11,804 nt of DNA from JBAYHA01 sp964605975. Its GTDB lineage: Bacteria; Patescibacteriota; Patescibacteriia; UBA11705; JABHMO01. Below are positions 1 to 7,644 of the stretch, one piece after another. The stretch's first letter is position 1. Each line of letters starts with the position of its first letter. The stretch lies in contig CAZSER010000021.1 in NCBI GenBank assembly GCA_964605975.1, positions 1 through 11,804 on the forward strand, given 5' to 3'. The position numbers and the translations under genes are program-made. The notes under the pieces were generated by a model. That model did not search any database and was not told the origin of the DNA. It saw nothing but the letters and a program-made list of their open reading frames with translations.

Positions 1-5
1 GGCTT

Positions 6-10
6 CCTCC
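6..10 (-). promoter_or_regulatory. Shine-Dalgarno site for a gene beyond the left edge
   Basis: The minus strand reads GGAGG here, a perfect anti-16S match, and the window ends five bases later. A start codon just outside the window would have normal spacing. It is the only clear Shine-Dalgarno sequence in the window, and it sits about 35 nt downstream of the predicted transcription start of the promoter at 51-79. The gene itself cannot be seen. Confidence 0.5.
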
Positions 11-50
11 AATAATTAATGAACAAACCCCAAATAATCAGGGAATTTAT

Positions 51-79
51 ATCTTATAAAATTACAGCCAATCTGTCAA
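51..79 (-). promoter_or_regulatory. Sigma70-type promoter firing leftwards
   Basis: On the minus strand a perfect -35 box TTGACA (74-79) is followed after exactly 17 bases by TAAGAT (51-56), a 4/6 match to TATAAT. Transcription would start near 44. Together with the terminator just upstream (177-208) and the GGAGG at 6-10, this reads as the start of a new minus-strand transcription unit whose first gene lies beyond the edge. Confidence 0.55.
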
Positions 80-176
80 TCTTTACTGATAATATTTAAT
101 CGTTCCCAAAATAGATTAACTTTCCATAATGATTAAAAAAATCTATATAACGAGAAAAAGAGTTCAGCCTTTCAAT

Positions 177-208
177 AAAAAAGAAAAATCCATGTTCCTA
201 AACATGGA
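177..208 (-). terminator. Rho-independent terminator after the baseplate-J-like gene
   Basis: The bases 189-196 (TCCATGTT) and 201-208 (AACATGGA) form a perfect 8-bp inverted repeat with a 4-base loop. On the minus strand the stem is followed at once by a T-rich run (188 down to about 177, TTTTTCTTTTTT). The plus strand has no T-run directly after the stem, so the orientation is minus. It lies about 155 nt downstream of the stop codon at 362-364. Confidence 0.75.
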
Positions 209-361
209 CATTCAGTTAAAAATCTCTACCTTTTTACAAAAAACTTTTATTCTTTTTACCATTCTTTTATTTAAATCTAAAATTTCACTAACTTTATTTA
301 AATTAGGTACAATTAATTTTTATCCAAACAGACAATTTTAATCAATATTATTACAATGAAA

Positions 362-1477
362 TTATTTCATTTGCGCAACAACTATTTCTACATGATCGGG
401 AGATTTCGGAACAGTACCAATCCAAAAAGGAGAAAGTTCAACCTTGACCGATTCAATTTGTTCAAAGTTAGAAAGATAAAGTTCAACGCCCTTTGGACTC
501 AACCCTGCTAGTTTTGATTTTTCAAAAATTTGATTATCCGCTTTTACTGATGCCTGCCCCTCAACATAAACCTTTACTTTGGCTGTTTTGGCAGAAGGAT
601 CATAAGCTTGGATATTATAAGTAAATTTGTCAGCAGAAATATTTTGCAAGTCTAATCCTTTATTCAAAGAGTTTTTTAAATTTTCTCCTGCCAAAGAGAG
701 TAGTTTTTGTTTTTCAATTCCCAAAATAGCTACTTTTATTTTCATCCCTAACTCAAAAGAATCTCGTATCGAACCAACCTCTGCATCGGCCTTACTTGAT
801 AATTCTTCTTTTTTGACTATTAGCATAACCAAATCAAGATTGTTTTGATTTTGTTTGACCTTGTCAATCGCTTTTTCATATAAAATTTCCGTTAATTCTT
901 CTTTTACTCTCGTAATATCAGCTTGATCAATGGCTTTTTGTGTATTACCCGTTGGTTTAATCGTCGACTTGCTTTCAGCATAAACTTTGTCCTGCAAATT
1001 TTCTGCCAAACCAGGAATAACAAAACTGGTTGGTAAAAGTTCAGTAAAAGCACTGGGATTATCCGCATAAACGGAAGCCTCTATTGATCCATTTGCGGGA
1101 ATTTCGACTCTATCTGTAAGTCGTAATAAAACACCTTCCTGTGTTTGTAGTCTGGTAGTTTTAATCAAAACTTGGTTTTCGGCTCGTTTATTAATTAAAG
1201 TCACCTTGCCGATATTTCCAGAATCTAAAGATTTTATTCCCGTTGCTTCACCTGAAATAGTTCCCTCCACTTCCGTTTCATAAATCATTCCATTAACCAT
1301 ATTCATACCTCCTCCATCAGCACTAACATCAATAATAAATTCCGTCGAAACATCTTCCGACTTGGCAACAACACTGATAATTGCCTTACCGGTAGAAAAA
1401 AACAAAATCAATCCGATAATAATAACCATAACAGCGACAAACCCAAACAATAAACTTTTATAATTTTCATTAACCAT
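362..1477 (-). CDS. Single-pass membrane protein, baseplate-J-like family
   Basis: Predicted 371-residue protein with a short charged N-terminus, one hydrophobic segment at about residues 9-28 and a long extracytoplasmic part. The layout resembles patescibacterial proteins annotated as baseplate J/gp47-like. It has a GEATGIKS-type strand, then 'GKVTLIN', then 'LLRLTDRVEIPANGSIEASVYAD', a proline-rich 'SFVIPGL' turn, and a C-terminal 'SPFWIGTVPKSPDHV'. This is family recognition from memory, not a search. The role is unknown; it may be an envelope-anchored surface or appendage component. Start choice: the frame opens at a GTG at 1525 and has ATGs at 1498 and 1477. None has a Shine-Dalgarno site. 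I prefer 1477 because it puts the membrane segment directly behind a short N-terminus. It stands alone, with a terminator about 155 nt downstream and a repeat-bearing gap upstream. Confidence 0.7.
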   Translation of the reverse strand: MVNENYKSLLFGFVAVMVIIIGLILFFSTGKAIISVVAKSEDVSTEFIIDVSADGGGMNMVNGMIYETEVEGTISGEATGIKSLDSGNIGKVTLINKRAENQVLIKTTRLQTQEGVLLRLTDRVEIPANGSIEASVYADNPSAFTELLPTSFVIPGLAENLQDKVYAESKSTIKPTGNTQKAIDQADITRVKEELTEILYEKAIDKVKQNQNNLDLVMLIVKKEELSSKADAEVGSIRDSFELGMKIKVAILGIEKQKLLSLAGENLKNSLNKGLDLQNISADKFTYNIQAYDPSAKTAKVKVYVEGQASVKADNQIFEKSKLAGLSPKGVELYLSNFEQIESVKVELSPFWIGTVPKSPDHVEIVVAQMK

Positions 1478-1630
1478 GGAATTTCTTTTTATATACATAT
1501 TATTGAAACTAAACAATTTTATCACTGGTCAATCTAAAATTTTTTTCTATTACTTTTTCAAAAAATTGATCCGAGTCAAAAATTGTCTGTTTTATCTTTG
1601 TCAATAATTATTTTTTATTTTTAAACAGTT

Positions 1631-1786
1631 AACATCTCGACTAAGCAACGCACCTGTATGCCTTTTTCTTCCTTGTTATTTCGGAGTAAGCATTAGTGAA
1701 CGAGTGGAGAGATCTCCCGTTTGCAGTTTACAATTTTCCCAATTTGAGATTTCTCCGTTACATTCGAAATGACAAATTGAGATGTT
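1631..1786. repeat. Nested inverted-repeat element (REP/MITE-like)
   Basis: Two inverted repeats are nested here. The outer one is AACATCTC (1631-1638) with GAGATGTT (1779-1786). The inner one pairs 1673-1716 with 1746-1776: TTGTTATTTCG matches the reverse complement of CGAAATGACAA at 10 of 11 positions, and GGAGAGATCTC (1706-1716) matches the reverse complement of GAGATTTCTCC (1746-1756) at 10 of 11. The left inner arm carries about 13 extra bases, and the apical loop is about 29 bases. The 'GTCATTTCGAA...GGAGAAATCTC' pattern resembles the widespread palindromic intergenic repeats of the form GTCATTGCGAG...GCAATCTC. The 1526-1829 gap between dnaE and the baseplate-J-like gene holds nothing else that I can support apart from possible -10 boxes at 1802-1825. 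Confidence 0.6.
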
Positions 1787-1801
1787 CAATTACTCTATTG
1801 T

Positions 1802-1825
1802 TCTTTTATTATACCACTATTATAT
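1802..1825 (-). promoter_or_regulatory. Tandem TATAAT -10-like boxes (weak promoter candidate)
   Basis: Just after the dnaE stop, the minus strand carries two TATAAT hexamers about 13 bases apart. The upstream one is preceded by TGA, giving an extended -10 (TGnTATAAT). No good -35 box sits 16-18 bases before either. If active, they would transcribe through the inverted-repeat element into the baseplate-J-like gene, giving a leader of over 300 nt. In a sequence this AT-rich, chance matches are quite possible. Confidence 0.3.
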
Positions 1826-1829
1826 CACA

Positions 1830-4800
1830 TTACCTTAAATAAATTGAATTCGGACCAAAAACGGCCTCAATTTGCGAAAGAGCTTCCTTGGAACTATCAA
1901 TTTGAAAATCAGTTTTTATTAATTTATCATCTATTTTTAAAATTACCTGTCTTTTCCCCGGCAAAGAAATAAATAAACTTTTTACCTTGCCAGCAAACTC
2001 TTTTGTTGCTCCCTTTGGATACTTAATAATAATTTGTCCGGAATATATCTTGGGTCGAGAAACATCTTCTAAATTTTTTTCATTGGCAAAAAAACGACGC
2101 TTTTCTTGATTTGACTTAGGGGTGCTTTTTAGTTCTTGAACAATCATCTCCAAATTATTTTCGGTCACAAACCAAACTTTATTTGCCAAAAGCTTACTTT
2201 CTCCATCTTTTTCTGATAAAGCACCCTCTACTACCGCCAAAGTAGCACCTTCCCATTGTCCCTCTTTTTCTTTGTATAATTTAGGAAAAACCAAAAATTC
2301 CAAACTATTTACAGAATCTTCTAATGTGACAAAAAGCATCGGTTCTCCCTTTTTGGTCATTATTTTTTTGGTGGCAGAAATCACACCGCCCACACGAACA
2401 ACTTCCTCATTTTTAACAACATTTAACACCTTTTCAATAGACAAAACTTCGGGTTCTAACTTGGGAGCAAAACTATTATATGGATGTTCGGAGACATACA
2501 ACCCTAAAAACTCTTTTTCCCATGATAAAATCTCATTTTGGGAAACGGTATTTGTTGTTTTTAAATTTAATTTTGGTATTTCTGTGACACCCTTTTCTTT
2601 TCCCAAACTGAAAATATCTGCCTGACGATTATTTTTGGCGGTTTCATATTCTTTGATAAAAGCTAATAACTTTTCAACATTTTCCATTAGAATTCCCCGA
2701 TCAAAAAATTTATCCAGAGAACCGCTTTTAATCAAGCCTTCCACTGATTTTTTGTTCAAAACAGTCGAGCCCTGCCGACATAAAAAATCTTCCAAAGATT
2801 GATAACTTCCACTGTTTTTGCGAGAATGAATTAATTCCTTGGCCACATTTTCACCAACATTACGAATAGCATTCAAACCAAATCTAATTCGTGGATTATT
2901 CGTTTTCAAAGACTCTGCTACAACCGTAAAAGTTGAAAAACTTTCATTAATATCTGGCGATAAAATTTCTATTCCCATCTGTTTACATTCATCAATTTCA
3001 ATCGCTACCCGATCCATATCATGACGATCAGAAGTCAATAACGAAGCCATAAATTCCGCTGGATAATTAGCTTTGAAATAGGCGGTAATATAAGCAATTA
3101 AAGCATAACAAGCGGCGTGTGATTTATTAAATCCATATTCAGCAAACTTCTCCATCCCATTAAATGTTTCCAAAGCAACCTTTTCCTCAATTCCTTTTTG
3201 CAAACATCCTTGTAAAAAATCTTTTTTCATCTTTTCCATTAACTCCGCATTTTTTTTACCCATAGCCTTACGCAAAGTATCCGCTTGTCCACCACTAAAA
3301 CCAGCCATATCTTTTGACAGTTGCATGACCTGTTCTTGGTAAACAATAACACCGTAAGTGTTTTTTAATGCCGTTTCCATGATTGGATGCAAATAGGAAA
3401 TTTCCTTTAATCCATGTTTTCTGGCGATAAACTCATCCACCATTCCTGAGTTTAATGGCCCCGGACGATACAAAGCGACCATAGCAATTAAATCCTCAAA
3501 AACCCCCGGTTGTAATTGTTTCAAATATCTTTTCATCCCACTCGACTCAAATTGAAAAACACCCGTCGTCGCTCCGCGCTGAAAAAGCTCAAAAGTTTTT
3601 TGATCGTTTAATGGTAAATTATCAATATCTATTTTGACTTGGTGAATTTTTTCGATGATTTCTCGTGCTTTTTCGATAATTGTTAAATTCTTTAGACCCA
3701 AAAAATCCATTTTTAACAATCCTAAATCTTCTACCGGATGCAAAGAGTATTGCGTCACAATCGCGCCTTCTTTATCTCTGGCAAACTGAACAGGACAGTA
3801 TTTCGTTAACGGTTCACGAGTAATAACCACGCCACAAGCATGTGTCGAAGCATGACGAGCTACTCCTTCCAATTTTTTGGCAAAATCTATTAATCTTTTG
3901 GCATCATCATTATTTTCATAAAAATCCTTTAACTCGCTACACTCAACTAACGCCTCATCCAGAGAAAAACCCATCGGAATCAGTTTGGAAATCTGATCAC
4001 AAAAATTATAAGGCATCGCCAAAACTCTACCAACATCTTTAACCGCAGCCCTGGCCGCCATCGTTCCAAAAGTAATAATTTGAGAAACATGATCTTTTCC
4101 ATATTTATCTTCGACATAACGCAAAACCTCATCTCGTCTTTCATCAGCGAAGTCAGTATCAATATCGGGCATTGAAATACGATCCGGATTCAAGAATCTT
4201 TCAAAAAGAAGGTCATATTTCAACGGATCTAAATTCGTAATTTTAAGTAAATAAGCGACCACCGAACCAGCAGCTGAACCACGACCCGGGCCAACCACAA
4301 TTTGATTGTTTTTGGCCCAATTTATAAAATCTTGAACAATCAAAAAGTAAGAGGCATACCCCGTTTTTTCAATAACACTCAACTCATACTCAACTCTCTC
4401 AATAATTGATTTTTCTTTTTCACTTAAACCCTGATTATCTTTATTAAAACCATATCTTTCTGGTAAATTATCAAAAACCAACTGGCAAAGATATTGATAA
4501 TCCGTCAAACCTTTCGGAACTTCAAAATAAGGTAGTTGAATTTGCCCCAAAGGGATTTCAACATTACATTTTTCGGCAACGGCCAAGGTATTACTCAAAA
4601 ACTCAGGATTATCTCGAAAGTTATTGGCCATCTGTTCTGGAGTCAACAAAGACAAATCCACTCCTAAATAACTCATTCTGTCCGTATCATTCATGGTTTT
4701 TTTCGTTTGTAAACAAAGTAAAACATCCTGTGCTTCCGCATCTTCCGAGTTAGTATAGTGAGAATCATTAGTAGCCACGATTGGAATATTTAATTTTTTT

Positions 4801-5375
4801 CCTAATTCAATAATTTTCTTATTAACTTCCAACTGGCGAGGAATTCCTGGATGATGTTGTACCTCCAAATAAAAATCTTCTTCACCAAAAACAGTCTGAT
4901 ACCTTTTAATTATTTCCTCAATTTTCTGATCAGAAAAGTTCTTTTCAATAGCTCTGGGAATTTCCCCCGCCAAACAAGCGGATAAGCCAATTAAGCCTTC
5001 GGAATATTTTTGCAAAATTTCCCAATCAATTCTTGGTTTATAATAAAAACCTTCCAAGTGTGCCAAACTGGTCAGTTGAATTAAATTCATATAACCAGTA
5101 AAATTTTTGGCCAATAAAATTATATGAAATCGATCTTCTTCTCCAAACTCTTTTTTGTGTCTGTTTTCAACAATGTATGCTTCAACTCCAATAATTGGCT
5201 TTATTCCCGCCTCTTGGCATTTTTGATAAAACTCAATAATGCCGTGCATAACACCATGATCGGTTAAGGCAATTGCCGGCATACCACAGTCTTTGGCCTT
5301 TTTGACCAAATGCTTAATTTGCGATAAACCATCAAGTAAACTGTAATGGCTATGAGTGTGAAGAGAAACGTACAT
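1830..5375 (-). CDS. dnaE: DNA polymerase III alpha subunit (DnaE)
   Basis: This is the catalytic subunit of the replicative DNA polymerase III, 1181 residues, matching full-length DnaE (about 1160 in E. coli). An N-terminal PHP domain (1-210) has HTHSH (6-10), DH (39-40), E65, H84, C134, E171 and DSH (204-206), so the metal-binding set looks complete. The polymerase core has GPGRGSAAGS (362-371), PDIDTDF with catalytic D404 and D406, and KMDFLGL, whose Asp near 556 is the third catalytic acid. The palm/finger motif EYGFNKSHAACYA follows. QADIF at 918-922 matches the internal beta-clamp-binding motif (QADMF in E. coli). A helix-hairpin-helix lies near 835-850, an OB fold from about 993, and a C-terminal domain completes it. 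The ATG at 5375 starts right at the conserved 'SLHTHSHYSLLDG'. No Shine-Dalgarno site is visible. It is monocistronic, with its own promoter at 5418-5446. Confidence 0.97.
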   Translation of the reverse strand: MYVSLHTHSHYSLLDGLSQIKHLVKKAKDCGMPAIALTDHGVMHGIIEFYQKCQEAGIKPIIGVEAYIVENRHKKEFGEEDRFHIILLAKNFTGYMNLIQLTSLAHLEGFYYKPRIDWEILQKYSEGLIGLSACLAGEIPRAIEKNFSDQKIEEIIKRYQTVFGEEDFYLEVQHHPGIPRQLEVNKKIIELGKKLNIPIVATNDSHYTNSEDAEAQDVLLCLQTKKTMNDTDRMSYLGVDLSLLTPEQMANNFRDNPEFLSNTLAVAEKCNVEIPLGQIQLPYFEVPKGLTDYQYLCQLVFDNLPERYGFNKDNQGLSEKEKSIIERVEYELSVIEKTGYASYFLIVQDFINWAKNNQIVVGPGRGSAAGSVVAYLLKITNLDPLKYDLLFERFLNPDRISMPDIDTDFADERRDEVLRYVEDKYGKDHVSQIITFGTMAARAAVKDVGRVLAMPYNFCDQISKLIPMGFSLDEALVECSELKDFYENNDDAKRLIDFAKKLEGVARHASTHACGVVITREPLTKYCPVQFARDKEGAIVTQYSLHPVEDLGLLKMDFLGLKNLTIIEKAREIIEKIHQVKIDIDNLPLNDQKTFELFQRGATTGVFQFESSGMKRYLKQLQPGVFEDLIAMVALYRPGPLNSGMVDEFIARKHGLKEISYLHPIMETALKNTYGVIVYQEQVMQLSKDMAGFSGGQADTLRKAMGKKNAELMEKMKKDFLQGCLQKGIEEKVALETFNGMEKFAEYGFNKSHAACYALIAYITAYFKANYPAEFMASLLTSDRHDMDRVAIEIDECKQMGIEILSPDINESFSTFTVVAESLKTNNPRIRFGLNAIRNVGENVAKELIHSRKNSGSYQSLEDFLCRQGSTVLNKKSVEGLIKSGSLDKFFDRGILMENVEKLLAFIKEYETAKNNRQADIFSLGKEKGVTEIPKLNLKTTNTVSQNEILSWEKEFLGLYVSEHPYNSFAPKLEPEVLSIEKVLNVVKNEEVVRVGGVISATKKIMTKKGEPMLFVTLEDSVNSLEFLVFPKLYKEKEGQWEGATLAVVEGALSEKDGESKLLANKVWFVTENNLEMIVQELKSTPKSNQEKRRFFANEKNLEDVSRPKIYSGQIIIKYPKGATKEFAGKVKSLFISLPGKRQVILKIDDKLIKTDFQIDSSKEALSQIEAVFGPNSIYLR

Positions 5376-5417
5376 TTTTACAGAAAAATTAAACTCTATT
5401 AAATAAAATGCCCTTAG

Positions 5418-5446
5418 ATTTTAACATGAAAAATATTTTTTTCCAA
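5418..5446 (-). promoter_or_regulatory. Probable dnaE promoter
   Basis: On the minus strand TTGGAA (5441-5446, 4/6 to the -35 consensus) is followed by 17 bases and then TAAAAT (5418-5423, 5/6 to the -10 consensus). A TGT just before it makes an extended -10. Transcription would start near 5411, giving dnaE a leader of about 35 nt. The terminator at 5474-5499 isolates this promoter from the DUF4012 gene upstream. Confidence 0.55.
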
Positions 5447-5473
5447 AGTTTAAATAAAACGCCTATTTTAAAT

Positions 5474-5499
5474 AAAAAGAGAGGCTCCCCCCTCTTTTT
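5474..5499 (-). terminator. Terminator between the DUF4012 gene and dnaE, possibly bidirectional
   Basis: AAAAAGAGAGG (5474-5484) pairs with CCCCTCTTTTT (5489-5499) around a 4-base loop, with a single A-C mismatch. Both flanks are A/T runs, so it would work in either direction. No plus-strand gene reaches it, so the likely job is to end the DUF4012 transcript. It starts 17 nt past that gene's stop codon. Confidence 0.7.
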
Positions 5500-5515
5500 T
5501 TAAAAAGAATTAAAA

Positions 5516-7507
5516 TCAAAAAGAAACTTGAAAATTTTGATCCTGCGTCATTTCTAAAACCTGAGTCAACACAGTATCATTCAATAAGTTTAAATTAACT
5601 AAACTTTTCGGTTTCTTCTCGAAATCAAAATTCAGTTGTAAATTAATCTTTTCTAATCCCAACTGTTTTTGAATATTTAATTTATATTGATTACTCTGTT
5701 GATATTTCTCAAATAACCGATCCGGTAAAGAATAAATAATAGAGATAGTTTTAGTTGTTTTTGGCTCAACCTCAAAAAAGAATCCTACAAAATTCTTTTG
5801 CAAATCTTCAGCAAAATCATATTCTTCTGGTTTTAAAACTTTTTCCCCGACCTTAACTTCGGAAATTCGCACCCCTTGGGGTAAATAATATCTTGAATAA
5901 GTTCGATATCGCGTAGTTTTCCAACTGAAAGTTCCATTATTCTGGTAGTTTACTTCCAACTTTGCCAAAAACTTCCCTTCTTGCTCTGTTAGATTGTATT
6001 TAATTGTCCGATCCATCACGGCATCAGTTTTGAGCGCGGCCAAGTTAGCATCAACAACCAAAAGATAATCATCATCAGCAGTTAATACTCTTCCGGCAAG
6101 ACCATAATCTTCCCACTTTTTTTGCAAACCAGAATTAACTGAATAAGCTAAAATATTTTTATTTACGACACCATTTTTGGCAATTTCATAAATTTCTAAA
6201 ATCTTATCCAAAGAAAAATTTTCCACGCGACTAATAATTATGGCCGTTAAATCTCTGATAATATCCTTGCGATTTTCAAAAGCAATTCCTCTTTTGGCAT
6301 AGCCATATTCAACTTCATATTGCAAAACATCATAAAAATTATCAGCGGTAAATTTAAGACCTTGAATTTCAATATCCCCTATCAATCGCATTAACTCCTC
6401 AATAACAGTAACCGTAAAAGCCAAAACTCCATCCATTTTTTCCATTCCTCCTTGTAACCGATAAAACTCTAAAACTTTTTGTGAACTTATAGCAAAATCA
6501 GGAGACCAATTACTATCTCGTAAATACCAACTATCCATCTTTAAATACTCTTTGATTGGTTTTGGTGGTTCAATTTTCTGATTTTTTTCTGCTAATTTAT
6601 CAAAATTGTAAATATTATCAATTTCCAATCTTTTAATTTCTGCATCCTTTACAGACAAAACACCATAGGTGCCGATGAAACCACCGCCCGGACGAATTTC
6701 TCGATTATTCAAAAACAGTAATAAGTAATTTTTGGAAACATCAAAACCACTTATTTCTGGTAGAATTTCCCCCGCTAAAAGCAACCCCGAAAAAGTTTTT
6801 TGCAATAAAGGAACACCAATGGCCATTTTATCAATAACTTCCGAAAAAACTGTTTGTGGATAGTTTTTCTTTAAATTAACCAATCGTTCATTTATATTTT
6901 CAAAATCACCATGCGCTCGACGAAAATCATCCGTTGATTCTTTTAACAGTCCCAACAAAACAACCTTTTTTTCTGGTGATAAATTTTTCCATGAAAATTC
7001 TTTATCTCGAAAAACATCTTCAACTTTTGCTCCTAAAGAAGTTAGCGGAATGAGAGATTGACTAATCTCCGCCCCACTTTGTAAAACTTCTCCGGCAACA
7101 AAAATTTGCGTTTTTAAATATGGTAATTTAAAAACCACCGACTCTTGCGCTTTTCGCAAATCTTCCAACGATTTAACAAAATCTTCATTGGCAGTTTTGA
7201 GTTCTTTTTCCGCCGAAAAAAAATCGGTTTCCATGATTTTAGCCTGAGCTTTGTTCATCGCATTGGCGCCAGAGATTGCCAAATGATATGCAGAGTTAAC
7301 TTTTTGGTAATAAGGAGAAAAAGCACTAAGTAAAACCAAAATCAGTAAAATAATTGCACCAAAAGAAAAAACCACTAGATAAGGCAAAAAATGCAAAAAA
7401 TAACCAAACACCCTTTTTGATTTTTGGCGAACAGGAACAGACTCCTTTAATCCCGATAAAAGATTTTGTTTGTTTATTTGTGCTTTGTGTTTTTTTATAA
7501 ATTTCAT
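5516..7507 (-). CDS. DUF4012 membrane protein
   Basis: A 663-residue protein with a basic cytoplasmic N-terminus (1-33), one strong transmembrane segment (about 36-62) and a large outside portion. Residues 66-150 look helical (a probable stalk). The DUF4012 signature follows: 'NNREIRPGGGFIGTYG' at 267-282 and 'LRDSNWSPDF' at 329-338. A beta-rich C-terminal part ends at TGA. DUF4012 proteins are frequent in Patescibacteria and some Actinobacteria and Chloroflexi, often beside glycosyltransferases, as here. The biochemical function is not established; an envelope-glycan or surface-assembly role is an inference from context. The start is firm, since the next methionine comes after the membrane segment. 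The -10 box at 7514-7519 puts the predicted transcription start on the A of the ATG, so the mRNA may be leaderless. Terminators on both sides make it monocistronic. Confidence 0.9.
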   Translation of the reverse strand: MKFIKKHKAQINKQNLLSGLKESVPVRQKSKRVFGYFLHFLPYLVVFSFGAIILLILVLLSAFSPYYQKVNSAYHLAISGANAMNKAQAKIMETDFFSAEKELKTANEDFVKSLEDLRKAQESVVFKLPYLKTQIFVAGEVLQSGAEISQSLIPLTSLGAKVEDVFRDKEFSWKNLSPEKKVVLLGLLKESTDDFRRAHGDFENINERLVNLKKNYPQTVFSEVIDKMAIGVPLLQKTFSGLLLAGEILPEISGFDVSKNYLLLFLNNREIRPGGGFIGTYGVLSVKDAEIKRLEIDNIYNFDKLAEKNQKIEPPKPIKEYLKMDSWYLRDSNWSPDFAISSQKVLEFYRLQGGMEKMDGVLAFTVTVIEELMRLIGDIEIQGLKFTADNFYDVLQYEVEYGYAKRGIAFENRKDIIRDLTAIIISRVENFSLDKILEIYEIAKNGVVNKNILAYSVNSGLQKKWEDYGLAGRVLTADDDYLLVVDANLAALKTDAVMDRTIKYNLTEQEGKFLAKLEVNYQNNGTFSWKTTRYRTYSRYYLPQGVRISEVKVGEKVLKPEEYDFAEDLQKNFVGFFFEVEPKTTKTISIIYSLPDRLFEKYQQSNQYKLNIQKQLGLEKINLQLNFDFEKKPKSLVNLNLLNDTVLTQVLEMTQDQNFQVSF

Positions 7508-7513
7508 ATTTTG

Positions 7514-7522
7514 ATTATAGCA
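7514..7522 (-). promoter_or_regulatory. Extended -10 promoter of the DUF4012 gene
   Basis: The minus strand reads TGCTATAAT, a perfect -10 with the TGn extension, ending 6 bases before the ATG at 7507. The usual 7-base distance places +1 at the ATG itself. The position for a -35 (7537-7542, ATTAAA) is a poor match, which is tolerable for an extended -10. A/T tracts further upstream (7550-7564) could act as an UP element. Confidence 0.6.
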
Positions 7523-7589
7523 TAAATTGAAAAAATTTTAATCTACACTGTTTTTTTAAAAAACATCAAACACCTTTTTTATAATAGAA

Positions 7590-7617
7590 AAAATCCCAAA
7601 TTTCAACTTGGGATTTT
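7590..7617 (-). terminator. Rho-independent terminator after the glycosyltransferase pair
   Basis: AAAATCCCAA (7590-7599) and TTGGGATTTT (7608-7617) form a perfect 10-bp stem with an 8-base loop. On the minus strand the stem runs into TTTTTT followed by CTATTA. It lies 28 nt beyond the stop codon of the second glycosyltransferase and separates it from the DUF4012 promoter. Confidence 0.85.
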
Positions 7618-7644
7618 AAACTTTATAAAGAAATAATTTAAAAC

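Larger units (their letters stand above)
1..361. other. Left intergenic region, no gene supported
   Basis: These 361 bases hold no convincing coding sequence. What can be supported is all on the minus strand: a terminator behind the baseplate-J-like gene (about 177-208), and a promoter (51-79) with a ribosome binding site (6-10) for a gene that starts off the left edge. The remainder is very AT-rich. A 70-codon plus-strand reading frame at 129-341 crosses the terminator hairpin and has a low-complexity Lys/Phe/Ile/Leu composition, so I do not call it. Confidence 0.7.

Noticed and set aside
3..59. Plus-strand open stretch of 18 codons ending in TAA, a possible C-terminus of a gene entering from the left
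   Set aside because: The same bases form a well-spaced minus-strand promoter and ribosome binding site, and the stretch is too short to recognise.
212..319. 36-codon minus-strand open stretch ending in TGA, Lys/Val/Ile rich
   Set aside because: It has no usable start codon near its beginning and no family resemblance; such stretches are expected by chance in AT-rich DNA.
129..341. 70-codon plus-strand reading frame
   Set aside because: Low-complexity Lys/Phe/Ile/Leu composition, no ribosome binding site, no recognisable motif, and it runs through the terminator hairpin at 189-208.
1599..1604. Minus-strand TTGACA upstream of the baseplate-J-like gene as a promoter
   Set aside because: No acceptable -10 is found 15-19 bases downstream (the sequence there is TTTTGA-like).
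2272..4042. Plus-strand frames at 2272-2625, 2839-3024 and 3842-4042
   Set aside because: All lie antisense to clearly conserved dnaE coding sequence and have shadow-like compositions.
5516..5518. TGA recoded as glycine (Gracilibacteria/Absconditabacteria code)
   Set aside because: The long conserved genes use ordinary glycine codons with no in-frame TGA, and TGA sits at the natural end of the DUF4012 gene.
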